A stretch of 64,000 bases of DNA from NCBI GenBank assembly GCA_023423895.1, contig JAFAER010000150.1, positions 6,819 through 70,818 on the forward strand, given 5' to 3'. The stretch is from Pseudomonadota bacterium (GTDB lineage Bacteria; Myxococcota_A; Polyangia; Polyangiales; Polyangiaceae). Numbering within the stretch: position 1 is the first letter of the stretch; each line of letters opens with the position of its first letter. Positions 41,001 to 49,004 of this stretch are shown one piece after another. The notes beneath the pieces were generated by a model. That model did no database searches. It saw only the letters and a list, made by a program, of their open reading frames with translations, and was not told where the DNA came from. Both the position numbers and the translations under genes were made by a program.

Positions 41001-43170
41001 GAGCCTCACGGCAGCGTCGCTCCTCGCCGAGATCGCCGCCGAGCTCGACGACGAGGACGCGGCGATCGTCGCCTCCCGTGCGCTCGCGGGGATGTTGACG
41101 GATCCGAAGGCGCGCGCCGAGCTGCTCCGCGACGCGGCGGACCTGTGCGCTGCGCGGAAGGACACTGGAGTCGCCGCCGAGCTCCTCGAGCAAGCGCTGC
41201 GGGCCGATCCGGAAGGCGTGCAGACGGCGGCGCGGCTGTCCGACATCCAGCGTGGGCGTGGCGCCTTCGCCGATCTGGCGCGGGTGCTCCACGACGTCCT
41301 CTCCAAGACGACCGTCGCAGACGCCATCGTGCCGATCGCCTCGGAGCTGGCCGACGTCGCGCGCAACCACCTCAAGGATCCGATGCTCGCGATCTCGGCG
41401 CTCGAGCGGATCCGCGAGGTGTCGCCGGGACACGTTCCGTCGCTGTTCTTGCTCGCGGAGCTGTTCATCGGCCAGCGCGCCTGGGACAAGGCGCTCGTCG
41501 CGCTCGCACAGACGATCGACGCGACGGACGAACGCGCAGAGAAGCTCGTCGCGCTGGTGGGTCGTGCGAGCATCTACCGTCGCGTGATGAATCAACCCGC
41601 GCTGGCGGAGCAGGAGCTCCGCGCGGCGCTCCAGATCGATCCTCACGACACGCGTGCGATCCGCGGGCTGCTCGAGCTCGGCGACCTCGTATCGAAGGAC
41701 GAGCGAGCCAACCTCCTCGGTCGCCTCGTGGTCGGCGAGACGCAGCCTGGAGAACGTCTTCATGCGCTCCTCGAGCTCGCCGATGCGCGGCGCGCCGTCG
41801 GAGACGTCGCCGGGGCCGAAGGCGCGCTCGTCGAAGCCGCCTCGCTCTCGCCGGACCCGCGCATGCTGGAGCGCGTGCGCGCGGCGGTCGGCAGCGACAC
41901 GCAGACGCTCGCGCGCGTCCTCTCGCGCGCAGTGGCGCGTGCCCACGAAGGTGGGCGAGCGATCGATCCGGCGTGGCTCGTCGGCCTCGGCAAGATCGAG
42001 CTCGATCTCGGGCGCTACGACGAGGCGATCGAGCGGTTCGAGGAGGCACTGCGCGCGGACGATACGCGCGATGACGCTCGCGTCGCGCTCGCACGTGCGC
42101 TCGCGGCACGTGGCCGTCACGAGCCTGCGATCGAAGCCCTCGTGCCGGTCATCGTGTCGCCGACGCGGCGCATGCCGATCGACACGAACCTCGTGCGGCT
42201 GTTCGAGTCGTCGCTGTCCGGCGCAGGGCGCTCGGCCGAGCAGTGGGTCGCGCGCGAGCTCCGCGCCGTCGCAGGCGATCTCGCGCCAGGCGAGCAAGCC
42301 GAGCTCGAAGCACGCATCCGGAACGTGGGTTACGCAGAGGGCCTCTCGGCTGCGTCGCTGCGGAGATCGGTGATGCCCGGGCAGCTCGGGCGGCACCCGG
42401 TCTGGGAGGTCGCGCAGATCGCGGCTCCTCTCGCGGGCAAGCTCGCTCGCGTGGGCCTCGCAGAGATGGGGTCGTCGACGCGAGAGCGGGTGAAGCCCCG
42501 TACGCCACATCCGATCCGCCCGCTGTTCGAGCGCGTCGCGCGCGCCTTCGAGCTCACCGAGGTCGAGCTCGCCGTCTCGGAGCACGTCGCGGCGCCCGCG
42601 ATTGCGTGTGAGGACGTGCCTTGGGTCATCGTGCCAGCTTCTCTCGGGTCGCTCAGTGACGCTCATGCGCTCGCTGCGCTCGCCAGGCCGATGACGCGCA
42701 TTGCGCTCGGCGTGCCGTGGCTCGGCGCGCTCGGTTCACACGAGGTCCTCGCGCTGCTCGTCGCCTTCGCGCGCCAGGTCGCGCCGGGCTTCTCGGCGCG
42801 ACCGAACGAGCGCGTCGAACCGCTGGTCGAGGACTTCGAGCTGCGTGCTCGCCGCGCGCTCGATCGCAAGCGACGTCGCATGCTGGAGGAGCTCGCGCCG
42901 ATGATCGAACGCGCGCCGGCGATCGACGAGGCGGCCTTCGCAGAGTCCGTCGCGGCAACCGAGGCCCGCGCGGCCTTCCTCCTCTCGGGGAGTCTGCGCG
43001 CGTCGCTCGACGCCGTCGCGCCGACGGATGCCGCGCTCGCGGAGGCGCTCCGGATCCCGGGCCCGCCGTCGCTCGCAGCGGTCTTCGGTCGAGCGTCGTC
43101 GCGGGACCTCGCGGCGTTCGCGCTCCAGCGTGAGACGACGGCGCTGCGTCGCAGCCTCGGCACGGCCTGA
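38056..43170 (+). CDS. very large tetratricopeptide-repeat protein
   Basis: 1704 residues with no signal peptide or membrane helix, so probably cytoplasmic. From about residue 85 to 1440 it is an almost unbroken series of helix pairs rich in Ala, Leu, Glu and Arg, with TPR-type signatures such as SARAAYLRALDLSPG, AIRTYEDILAIEPARLSAI, AEQELRAALQIDPHD and YDEAIERFEEALRADD. The last ~260 residues (from about RHPVWEVAQIAAPLAG) are a different helical domain with no family that I recognise. TPR solenoids bind proteins; partners are unknown. The neighbouring gene downstream is an ArsC-like protein gene 36 bp away. Many long opposite-strand frames cross it, all shadows of its GC-biased codons. Confidence 0.88.
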   Translation: MRGSKPEAPGAVVELSSDDLVEVDDNRASIIAAAASAQNIAMLTGTHGVISPPLLRPRARLPLASEIHPGALPDPDDAELGRLRAFVAARNTDRVGELRARLELARAELDRGHAAAARKEAETAARACEHAPAAHAMLRSLLLGREDIDEQLVHVSELAAHAARETTRADWLCERARLLEAKSGVSDESVRAWNEALALVPDHAGAIYGAEVALDATGRYAELVDMLGRLADLTKQDDGEASAWLHVERALLLDRRLGDAASARAAYLRALDLSPGIGPVRAAFVDHAVRHRDDAQLAGLLESEASLESDRVRAAHLELDAALAHLRAGTDRTRIVKVLERAHGRAPTSALVDLRVVEELARLYDEDSRHADALRVRKAALKWLDDPREELVALRAIATSAERAGEVDDAVLALERARVVDAEDSTLLVDLDRLLTTAKRHEARAVLWMREAARVDEPAKKARALLMSADAARAAGREGDAAKQREAAWLTAPTAPGVYDALAERLVPVAAAQAVHDRIALYEQAIRATRDPDRKIHLLEKLAWLRDDVAGDTPSAIRTYEDILAIEPARLSAIIGLASAASRAGDDERLARALLAQADVTVDVLARAELRLRAAESLASSDPERALSLAEELRSDEHVRPRAAEVVTRLHAAAERWERAAETLSERAAAASDDAQKISLVLAEADILRNRLRAPERALAAIGRLPRELHGDAAVRAAALEALEMLGDDERLRKELETLAERSSSNAARARLLLRAAELDERRGKDADAVAAYELARQALPDDAFVVERLRRIGARATLGEALQGLVSPLAAAVRRIELAEGGSAEPLLATGARDIATLRMAERLARRAGSAPQLANALALTADAYASGTMARRALEGLALLFAWTLPPSDDYEPWERLLSLGSTDAAALDALVRRAHERVLANDPAAIQTTTHALQRRVEHAADETERLVFHLDLARVLRRAGAVPEAGGHCKKALAADPTSLTAASLLAEIAAELDDEDAAIVASRALAGMLTDPKARAELLRDAADLCAARKDTGVAAELLEQALRADPEGVQTAARLSDIQRGRGAFADLARVLHDVLSKTTVADAIVPIASELADVARNHLKDPMLAISALERIREVSPGHVPSLFLLAELFIGQRAWDKALVALAQTIDATDERAEKLVALVGRASIYRRVMNQPALAEQELRAALQIDPHDTRAIRGLLELGDLVSKDERANLLGRLVVGETQPGERLHALLELADARRAVGDVAGAEGALVEAASLSPDPRMLERVRAAVGSDTQTLARVLSRAVARAHEGGRAIDPAWLVGLGKIELDLGRYDEAIERFEEALRADDTRDDARVALARALAARGRHEPAIEALVPVIVSPTRRMPIDTNLVRLFESSLSGAGRSAEQWVARELRAVAGDLAPGEQAELEARIRNVGYAEGLSAASLRRSVMPGQLGRHPVWEVAQIAAPLAGKLARVGLAEMGSSTRERVKPRTPHPIRPLFERVARAFELTEVELAVSEHVAAPAIACEDVPWVIVPASLGSLSDAHALAALARPMTRIALGVPWLGALGSHEVLALLVAFARQVAPGFSARPNERVEPLVEDFELRARRALDRKRRRMLEELAPMIERAPAIDEAAFAESVAATEARAAFLLSGSLRASLDAVAPTDAALAEALRIPGPPSLAAVFGRASSRDLAAFALQRETTALRRSLGTA

Positions 43171-43206
43171 TGCCGCAGCGCGCGATGTGGTAGGTAGGCA
43201 ACCGCC

Positions 43207-43569
43207 ATGTCCAAAGGCAAACCACTGGTGCTCTCGTACGCAGGTTGCGGCACGTGCAAGAAGGCGCTCCGCTGGTTCGCAGACCACGGCGTCGACGTCG
43301 AGGTGCGCCCCGTAGTCGATGCTCCGCCCAGCGCAGACGAGCTCGCCGAGTGGATCCCGAAAAGTGAGCGCTCCGTCCGCAAGTGGCTCAACACGAGCGG
43401 CCAGAGCTATCGGGCGCTCGGCAAGGCGAAGGTCGATGCGGCGAAGGACGAAGAGATCGTCCGTTGGCTCACGCAGGACGGAAAGCTCGTGAAACGGCCC
43501 GTCGTCGTGACCTCCAAGCGTGTTCTCGTCGGCTTCGACGAGGACGCGTACGCGCAGACCTTCGGCTGA
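43207..43569 (+). CDS. ArsC/Spx-family thioredoxin-fold protein
   Basis: 120 residues. An N-terminal strand ends in a CxxC (Cys14, Cys17 in YAGCGTCKKALRWF). A helix and HGVDVEVRPVVDAPPS follow, and the family's closing motif KLVKRPVVVTSKRVLVGFDE. This fits the ArsC/Spx/YffB group of small redox proteins. True arsenate reductases have a single catalytic Cys in a different loop, and Spx has CxxC, so the CGTC form favours an Spx-like or general thiol-reductase role. No arsenic resistance genes adjoin. It lies 36 bp after the TPR gene and may be co-transcribed. Confidence 0.85.
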   Translation: MSKGKPLVLSYAGCGTCKKALRWFADHGVDVEVRPVVDAPPSADELAEWIPKSERSVRKWLNTSGQSYRALGKAKVDAAKDEEIVRWLTQDGKLVKRPVVVTSKRVLVGFDEDAYAQTFG

Positions 43570-43991
43570 TCCGACGCGGATCCACGAGCCCTCCTTCTTC
43601 CCCGACGGACGTTCGCTGGTCTTCACGTCGAGCCGTAATTTCGACGCCGAGATCTACGCGATGTCCGTGGACGGAGAGGCGCCTCGTCGGCTGACCACTT
43701 CCGCCGGCGACGACATGGCGCCCGCTCGTGTCGCCGGACGGGCGGCGTATCGCATTCGTCTCGGGTCGTACGGGCGAAGACCGCATCTTCGTGATGGGGC
43801 CGAACGGCGAAGAGCAGCGGCCTGTCCGTTGCGGCGCGACGTTCGTGTCGGACCGAGACGGCCAGCCGGATCTCTGGCTCATGCGCAAGGACGGCAGCGG
43901 TGCGGTTCGTGTGCTCGATCGCATACCACCCGAGGGAAAGCGCTGGCTCCCGATGTGGGTGACCGGCGTGTCGGTCGCCGGACCGCGATGA
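43570..43991 (+). pseudogene. decayed TolB/PD40-type beta-propeller fragment
   Basis: Directly after the ArsC-like stop, one frame reads HEPSFFPDGRSLVFTSSRNF and then EIYAMSVDGEAPRRLTT, a typical PD40 blade. Near 43730 the match moves to another frame, SPDGRRIAFVSGRTGEDRIF, then NGEEQRPV, and later FVSDRDGQPDLWLMRKDGSG. So one propeller sequence is split between two frames, lacks its N-terminal part and start codon, and seems to have lost material between the second and third blade. This looks like the remains of a TolB-like or WD40-like periplasmic protein. A sequencing error could explain the frameshift but not the missing N-terminus. Confidence 0.7.
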
Positions 43992-44174
43992 CGGCCGACG
44001 TACGATCGGAGGTCCCAGTCCCGTTCGCTCGCAGGTGACGTCCTGTCATGCGCACCGGCGCCGGGACTACACGCGACGGACAAAGGAGACACCGAGCGAC
44101 TCCGACACGCTCGAGCCAGGGTCGAGCGTCGTTGAGCGGCCGCCATCGCCCAGGCTGCGTGCTACCCTCGAAGG

Positions 44175-45119
44175 ATGCGTTTCTTGCTTGAGCGTCGCGG
44201 GATGCGCCTCACGCTCGCGGCCTTTGCGTTCTGCAGTCTTGCCTTGCCCGCGACGGCACACGCCTTCTGTCGCACCACGACCTCGCCGCTGCCTCCGAAC
44301 TATCATCCGAGTCGGGGCTGCTACACCGACGGCCTGCTCCTGTTCTGGCGCAATGCCTGCGTCAGCTACAGCATCAACCAGGCCGCGAGCAGGAACATCT
44401 CGTACGAGGAGGCGCAGCGCGTCATCGACAACGCATTCGCGACCTGGGTCAACGTGACGTGCGCGAACGGCAATCCCGTCGGCATCGCCGTCTCGAACAT
44501 GGGCCCCGTCGGATGCTCCGAGGTCAAGTTCAACAACGAGTCGCCGAACCAGAACCTCATCGTCTTCCGTGACGACGAGTGGCCGTACAGCGATCCGAAC
44601 AGCACCCTCGGCCTCACGACCGTCACGTTCAATGCCGAGACGGGCGAGATCTACGACGCCGACATGGAGATCAACTCGTCGGCGCGCAACCTCTCGACGA
44701 GCGACAAGGTTCCCGCGAACGGCTTCGACCTCGCGAGTGTCGTCGCGCATGAAGCGGGGCACTTCTTCGGCCTCGCGCACGCGACGAGCCCGAGCGCCAC
44801 GATGTACGCGAGCTACAAGCCGGGGACGACGGCGCTCCGCACGCTGGCTCAGGACGACATCGACGGCATCTGCTCCATCTATCCGGACGCGGCGACGCGG
44901 ATCGTCAGCCCGGAGGTGAGCTCGAACCAGACGGTCGCCGCAGGCTCGTGTGATCCGAACCCGCGCAACGGCTTCACGGGTGAGTGTTACAGCCCGAAGA
45001 AGAAAGAGAACTGCACCGCGACACCCCAGCCGTCCGTGTCCTGGGGAGCCTCAGCGAGCGTCGCGATGGCGATCACTGGTCTGTTCGTCGCTCGGCGTCG
45101 ACGTCTTCGCGCGCGCTGA
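44175..45119 (+). CDS. matrixin-type (M10) zinc metalloprotease with C-terminal anchor
   Basis: 314 residues. A signal peptide (MRLTLAAFAFCSLALPATAHA) is cleaved before FCRTTT. The catalytic domain ends with the extended zinc motif HEAGHFFGLAH (His192, Glu193, His196, His202) and a Met-turn Met210 in ATMYASY, the hallmark of metzincins of the matrixin family. Cysteines at 32, 49, 62, 96, 114, 233 and beyond suggest disulfides, so it should act outside the cytoplasm. The C-terminus has CTATPQPS, a hydrophobic helix (about 289-305) and a cluster RRRRLRAR, much like the MYXO-CTERM sorting signal of myxobacteria, though the usual GCS is replaced. Substrate unknown; possible roles in predation or matrix turnover are inference. 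Confidence 0.88.
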   Translation: MRFLLERRGMRLTLAAFAFCSLALPATAHAFCRTTTSPLPPNYHPSRGCYTDGLLLFWRNACVSYSINQAASRNISYEEAQRVIDNAFATWVNVTCANGNPVGIAVSNMGPVGCSEVKFNNESPNQNLIVFRDDEWPYSDPNSTLGLTTVTFNAETGEIYDADMEINSSARNLSTSDKVPANGFDLASVVAHEAGHFFGLAHATSPSATMYASYKPGTTALRTLAQDDIDGICSIYPDAATRIVSPEVSSNQTVAAGSCDPNPRNGFTGECYSPKKKENCTATPQPSVSWGASASVAMAITGLFVARRRRLRAR

Positions 45120-45145
45120 CCCGAAGGCGAGCTCGCCGCCGTTCA

Positions 45146-45475
45146 TCAGGGCATGTGGCGGCGCAAGAGGACCCGCGCGCGCGCAGCTTCGAGCCACGAA
45201 GCCTCGCGCCAGGCGAGGGCCGTCTTGCCGCTTGCGTAGAGGACGTGGCCTCCAATGCCCGCGAGGATGCACCCGATGTCGGCTCCCTCCGAAAGGAGGA
45301 GCACGAAGAGGAGCGCTCCCGCGTACAGCGTCAGGAGCGCGAGCAGCCCACGAAGCTGACGGATCCGGCCGACGTCTTCCTCGATGAGCGAGCAAGACGG
45401 TTGCGGCGGCACGTGCGCCTGCACGGGAGACAGCGGAAGCGTGCGCACGCGACTCGTCGAAAGAGAGAGGTTCAT
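45146..45475 (-). CDS. small membrane protein, hypothetical
   Basis: 109 residues. The N-terminal 35 residues are soluble (SRVRTLPLSPVQ...). Two hydrophobic helices follow, about 45-62 (LLALLTLYAGALLFVLLL) and 65-82, ending in a basic ALAWREASWLEAARARVLL. No family recognised and no clear ribosome binding site. It is convergent with the matrixin gene, and a 12-bp palindrome (GGCGAGCTCGCC, 45126-45137) lies between the stops. Moderate confidence because the strand opposite is also open. Confidence 0.5.
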   Translation of the reverse strand: MNLSLSTSRVRTLPLSPVQAHVPPQPSCSLIEEDVGRIRQLRGLLALLTLYAGALLFVLLLSEGADIGCILAGIGGHVLYASGKTALAWREASWLEAARARVLLRRHMP

Positions 45476-45708
45476 TGCTGCGTCTGCTCGGGTTGCACGG
45501 GGCGGGCCATGAGCGCGAGCTCACGTAACTCCGCTGATTCGATGGGACGGCCCGAGGGCAAGGGCCCGCGCCCTGGATCGAACGATACTCACACAAGCGC
45601 ACATGTGCGCTGTCTCGGATCCACCCGAAATTCTTCATGGACGCGCTTGCCGAGGCACGCTCCCGAGGACGCCTGACGGGCTCGGGCGACCGCGGTACGT
45701 TCCCCGCG

Positions 45709-46383
45709 ATGGGCTCCACGCCTGTACCGACGACGACGGTGAGCGCGCGCCATCCGCGCGTGTTCTTGCTGTCGCCGGCGCGGCTCGACGGCATCCGCGC
45801 GCGCTCGATCTTCGAGCCGAGGAGGCCTGGAGAGCTCGCCCGAGCGCTTCGCACGCGTGAGGGCGCGCCGATCGGGGACGTGTTCCGGATGCTCTCCGGG
45901 CTCTACTTTCGCGGCAAGCTCGTGTACGCGCGCCACTTCGCGTGTCCGCCCGAAAGCGCGCCGTGGATCGGGAGCGGCGCCCTCGTGATCACCGCGAACC
46001 GAGGGCTCGTCCCCGCCGAGACGCGGGTGACGATCGAACATCTGGAGGCCTTCGCGCAGACCGACATCCACGAGTCCGAGCGTCAGTTCCGTCGACCGCT
46101 CGTCCGTGACGCCGAGCTGCTTCGAGACGCGCTCGGCGACGGCGGAGAGGTCGTCCTCCTCGGGAGCGTGGCGAAGGCGAAGTACACCGCGCCGTTGCTC
46201 GAGGTGTTCGGCGACCGACTCCTCTTCCCCGGTGACTTCGTCGGCCGCGGCGACATGAGCCGCGGTGGGCTCCTGCTCCGCGCGACGGACGATGCGACGG
46301 AGCTCAGCTACATCAAGGTCCGAGGAGCCTCGCTCCACGGCGCGCGTCCGCCGAAGCTGGAGCCGCGCTCGCGTCCTCGATGA
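45709..46383 (+). CDS. hypothetical cytoplasmic protein
   Basis: 224 residues from the ATG at 45709; an ATG 24 codons upstream adds unremarkable sequence. It has an alpha/beta pattern with RVFLLSPARLDGIRARSIF at the front, GALVITANRGLVPAETRV in the middle and a glycine-rich LLFPGDFVGRGDMSRGGLLL near the end. These look like conserved segments of a globular domain, but I cannot name it. No signal peptide or membrane helix. About 20 bp separate its stop from the convergent gene ending at 46403. Confidence 0.68.
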   Translation: MGSTPVPTTTVSARHPRVFLLSPARLDGIRARSIFEPRRPGELARALRTREGAPIGDVFRMLSGLYFRGKLVYARHFACPPESAPWIGSGALVITANRGLVPAETRVTIEHLEAFAQTDIHESERQFRRPLVRDAELLRDALGDGGEVVLLGSVAKAKYTAPLLEVFGDRLLFPGDFVGRGDMSRGGLLLRATDDATELSYIKVRGASLHGARPPKLEPRSRPR

Positions 46384-46402
46384 GCGGCCGCGCGTAGGCC
46401 GA

Positions 46403-47014
46403 TCAGATCTCGCCGAGCTCGTAGCGCTGGTAGACCGCGGCCGCGCAATCGCGCCACTCGGGATCGTCGCCGGCATAACACGCGTAGCCGTACACGAGCG
46501 GGAGCGCCGGCCCGGGAATGTCGTCGAGCACGGAGAGGATATCCGCCGGCGTCGTCGGGATTCCGCCCTTCTCCATGAGATCGCCGAGGGACGCGCGCTT
46601 GACCTCTCGCATGTTCGGCTGGAGCTTCGACGGGTCGATCCGCAGACCGGTGACGGTTCCGAGGACGCGGAGGCGCGCCTTCTCTTTCTCGGAGAGCCGG
46701 CCGGATCGATGCGCGAGCACCGACACGCCGATCAAGACGAGGCTCAAGAGCACGGTCGGCGCATGCACGCGGTCGAAGAGTCCCTCCGCGATCGGCAGCG
46801 CAACGGCGACGATCGGAAGCCACACGCGCGCGTACGCGAGCCCCACGCTGCGCCAATCCGTCTGGATGCGGACGCCTTCGGACCCGCCGGACTTGGTCGC
46901 GCGCGCGCCGCCGCCTTTGTTGGGCACGTACAGGCACTCGGTCGGCACCGCCAGCGCGACGAACCTCGTCGCGACGAAGTGTCCGTCCACCTCGTCGACG
47001 CGGCCGACGATCAT
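46403..47014 (-). CDS. hypothetical membrane protein
   Basis: 203 residues. The N-terminal part is soluble (GRVDEVDGHFVATRFVALAV). Two hydrophobic helices follow at about 63-80 (VWLPIVAVALPIAEGLFD) and 85-102 (APTVLLSLVLIGVSVLAH), then a soluble C-terminal half with SLGDLMEKGGIPTTPADIL and ACYAGDDPEWRDCAAAVY. No family is known to me. Its start overlaps the DUF2277 gene stop as ATGA, so the two are translated together. Confidence 0.72.
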   Translation of the reverse strand: MIVGRVDEVDGHFVATRFVALAVPTECLYVPNKGGGARATKSGGSEGVRIQTDWRSVGLAYARVWLPIVAVALPIAEGLFDRVHAPTVLLSLVLIGVSVLAHRSGRLSEKEKARLRVLGTVTGLRIDPSKLQPNMREVKRASLGDLMEKGGIPTTPADILSVLDDIPGPALPLVYGYACYAGDDPEWRDCAAAVYQRYELGEI

Positions 47015-47343
47015 CGTTGCGAGGGCTCCGTCCTCGCGGCGGACTTCTTCCGCGGCGCGTCCGCGGTGTTCAGGATGCGCGCTTCACGCGACGCCCAGCG
47101 AGCACGCGCCCGTTCGCGCTCGCCTTCGCGGGTGCGCGGCGCGCCACGCTCTGGCAGCTTCTCGAGCAGACGTGTGGTGGCGCGTGTCACGGCCTCCACC
47201 GCACGTGCGAACTCGTCGACGTCGGACTTGGTCGGCTTCGTCAGGCCGCTGACCTTTCGAACGTACTGCTCGGCAGCCGCGCGGATCTCTTCCGGCGTCG
47301 AAGGAGGCTCGAAGTGGTGGAGGACGCGGATGTTGCGACACAT
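47011..47343 (-). CDS. DUF2277 family protein
   Basis: 110 residues. The opening MCRNIRVLHHFEPPSTPEEI followed by RAAAEQYVRKVSGLTKPTKS is the signature of the DUF2277 family, small bacterial proteins of unknown function of about 80-90 residues. The extra C-terminal 25 residues are Arg/Ala-rich. Cytoplasmic. Coupled by ATGA to the membrane protein gene downstream, which may hint at a joint role. Confidence 0.83.
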   Translation of the reverse strand: MCRNIRVLHHFEPPSTPEEIRAAAEQYVRKVSGLTKPTKSDVDEFARAVEAVTRATTRLLEKLPERGAPRTREGERERARARWASREARILNTADAPRKKSAARTEPSQR

Positions 47344-47409
47344 GGCCCGTCCGAACGCGTACGAGCCCGGCCGGCCTCTGTCAATTCCGCCGCTGGAGCT
47401 CGAGCGTCC

Positions 47410-47802
47410 TCAGCGCCGGCCGTGAGTGCGTGGCTTTGTCCGTGGTCGGCTAGGGCCGCTGCCGCTGGTCGTCTTTCCGGGAAGCCCGGGAAGGCCGCGA
47501 ATGCTCGTGCTCGGACGGTCCGGCGCTACTGGAGCTGCAGCCCTCGGCTCTCGCTCGGCTGGGGCGCCTGGCGCGCCGGGCTCGCTTGCGGCGGCAGCAG
47601 GGCGCGGGGGCGCGGGGCGTGGGGGCGCGCTGGCCACTGGGATGCGGCCGTCCTCCTGTGTCGGCGCTGCTGCCTCGGCATCGAGCGACGCTGCGGGCCG
47701 AACGAGGCCGATGCCGGCGCGAAACACGAGAGCGATGGCGACGACCGCTCCGATGAAGAAGAGGGGAGCGTCCTGGAAGAAGGTCGCCGCACGATGACGC
47801 AT
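47410..47802 (-). CDS. small single-pass membrane protein with Pro/Ala tail, hypothetical
   Basis: 130 residues from the ATG at 47802; a GTG 17 codons upstream is possible. One hydrophobic helix (about 15-35, LFFIGAVVAIALVFRAGIGL) is followed by an Ala/Pro-rich linker and a basic Gly/Ser/Pro end. Low-complexity tails and the absence of a recognisable ribosome binding site keep confidence moderate. Divergent from the zinc-ribbon-like gene at 47967. Confidence 0.5.
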   Translation of the reverse strand: MRHRAATFFQDAPLFFIGAVVAIALVFRAGIGLVRPAASLDAEAAAPTQEDGRIPVASAPPRPAPPRPAAAASEPGAPGAPAEREPRAAAPVAPDRPSTSIRGLPGLPGKTTSGSGPSRPRTKPRTHGRR

Positions 47803-47966
47803 TCGGACGAGACGGCCCGCGACACCCGCAGGGAGAAGGCTGTAGGTGCGCACGGTCTACGCTTCGTACGCTCCAGCTCGGAGAAGTTCCCGGCATCTGC
47901 TGGCGATCGCGCCTCCGTCCTTCCTTCTAGCCACGCGCGTGGCGCGTCCTGTAATTTGCCGGCCGG

Positions 47967-48251
47967 ATGAAGCGACAGCCGAAGCTCACGAAGCGCGAAC
48001 GTAAAGCCCTTGCCCCCGCTCGGCCCAAGCCGGCGGCCGCAGGTCATCAGCACCAGCACATTCACTGCATCGCGTGTGGGCGCCATCTGGACGAGGCGGA
48101 CTTCGAGCCGCCGGCCACGGCGACGATCATCACGTGCGATCACGGCTCGAACTTCCCCTCGTGCGTGAAGTGCATGCCGCAGGCGATGGCGGCCGTGAAG
48201 GAGCACGACCGGACGAACCAGCCCGTGAAGATGGCCACGGCCTGGCACTGA
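47967..48251 (+). CDS. small zinc-ribbon-like protein
   Basis: 94 residues. A basic N-terminus (KRQPKLTKRERKALAP) precedes HQHQHIHCIACGRHL. Cysteines occur as C34-x2-C37, C57 and C66-x2-C69, with many His residues, which fits a zinc-binding ribbon. No family is named. The start is supported by the strongly basic opening and by the preceding GCCGGCCGG context rather than by a clear ribosome binding site. Confidence 0.7.
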   Translation: MKRQPKLTKRERKALAPARPKPAAAGHQHQHIHCIACGRHLDEADFEPPATATIITCDHGSNFPSCVKCMPQAMAAVKEHDRTNQPVKMATAWH

Positions 48252-48276
48252 CCGTCCGAGACGAGCGCGATCCGTT

Positions 48277-48789
48277 TCAGCCCGACGGGGGGCGGACGAG
48301 ACCAAGGCTGACGAGGTCGTGGTCGACCATCCGATCTCCGTCGAACACGAACCGGCCGCGGAACGACTCCCCGGCGATGAGAAGCGGCAGCCAGAGCGCG
48401 TCGTCCGCCCACATGCGTTCGAACGGGATCGACTCGAGCGGGGTCCAGAGCGGCGTCGCCTCGTCGGTCTCGCTCGGCGTTCCTTCGCACGTGTCGGCGC
48501 GGAAGACGTGGCAGTGAAGCTTGTAGCCGTCGACGAAGTGGAAGCTCAGCTCGCCGTGTTCGACGATGCCGCTCGCACCGACGCAAAGCTCCTCACGGAG
48601 CTCGCGGACGGCGCAGTCGATCGGTAGCTCGTTCGCCTCCAAGCGACCGCCGGGAGCGTTCACCTTGCCGGCGCCGAGCCCGCGCTTCTTCTCGATGAGC
48701 AGGATCCTGCCGCCTTCGACGACGAAGAGGAGCGTCGCCCGATCCGTCGGCGTCCACGTCGTCCAGTCGATCTCACGCACCAACGTCAT
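48277..48789 (-). CDS. MTH1-like Nudix hydrolase (8-oxo-dGTP-type)
   Basis: 170 residues. The Nudix box is GRLEANELPIDCAVRELREE (48-67), with catalytic Glu63, Glu66 and Glu67; the conserved Gly of the REUxEExGU motif is Cys69. Beyond the box the sequence follows the eukaryotic MTH1/NUDT1 pattern unusually well: ELSFHFVDGYKLHCHVFRAD, CEGTPSETDE, IPFERMWADDALWLPLL, then SFRGRFVFDGDRM. Trp127 and Asp129/Asp130 correspond to the residues that read the oxidised base in human MTH1. It should hydrolyse 8-oxo-dGTP or other oxidised nucleotides. AAGGA (48799-48803) nine bases upstream supports the start. Confidence 0.88.
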   Translation of the reverse strand: MTLVREIDWTTWTPTDRATLLFVVEGGRILLIEKKRGLGAGKVNAPGGRLEANELPIDCAVRELREELCVGASGIVEHGELSFHFVDGYKLHCHVFRADTCEGTPSETDEATPLWTPLESIPFERMWADDALWLPLLIAGESFRGRFVFDGDRMVDHDLVSLGLVRPPSG

Positions 48790-48942
48790 CGATGAGCGTC
48801 CTTACCGCCGCTTCCTGTCGGTGGAAAGTTTCAGCGATTCCGTGGCTAAAACATGCGTCTGGTCGACGGCTGTGTCAGGCGGCGCGATCCAGTAACGTAG
48901 CCACGACGCACGCGAGGCCGATGTAATGGCGCGGAGATCGCG

Positions 48943-48955
48943 CCGGATTTTCCGG
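48943..48955. promoter_or_regulatory. short palindrome before the proline-repeat gene
   Basis: CCGGA and TCCGG separated by three T, lying 50 bp before the ATG at 49005 in the gap between two divergent genes. It could be an operator. The same TTTTCCGG half recurs in a longer inverted repeat at 53429-53454 before the MshEN/PilZ gene, which might be chance. No promoter boxes were assigned. Confidence 0.25.
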
Positions 48956-49004
48956 TAATCGACGGGACACCGCGACGGAACACGGCTTGCTCGTCCGGAA
49001 GGGC

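Noticed and set aside
38056..43170. Several 130-900-residue - strand frames opposite the TPR gene
   Set aside because: Arg/Ser/Ala-rich composition, no motifs, and they arise from GC codon bias. The + strand has consistent TPR helices throughout.
45541..45610. tRNA-like stretch with GGATCGAACGAT
   Set aside because: It resembles a T-arm by chance; no acceptor stem or anticodon arm could be formed around it.
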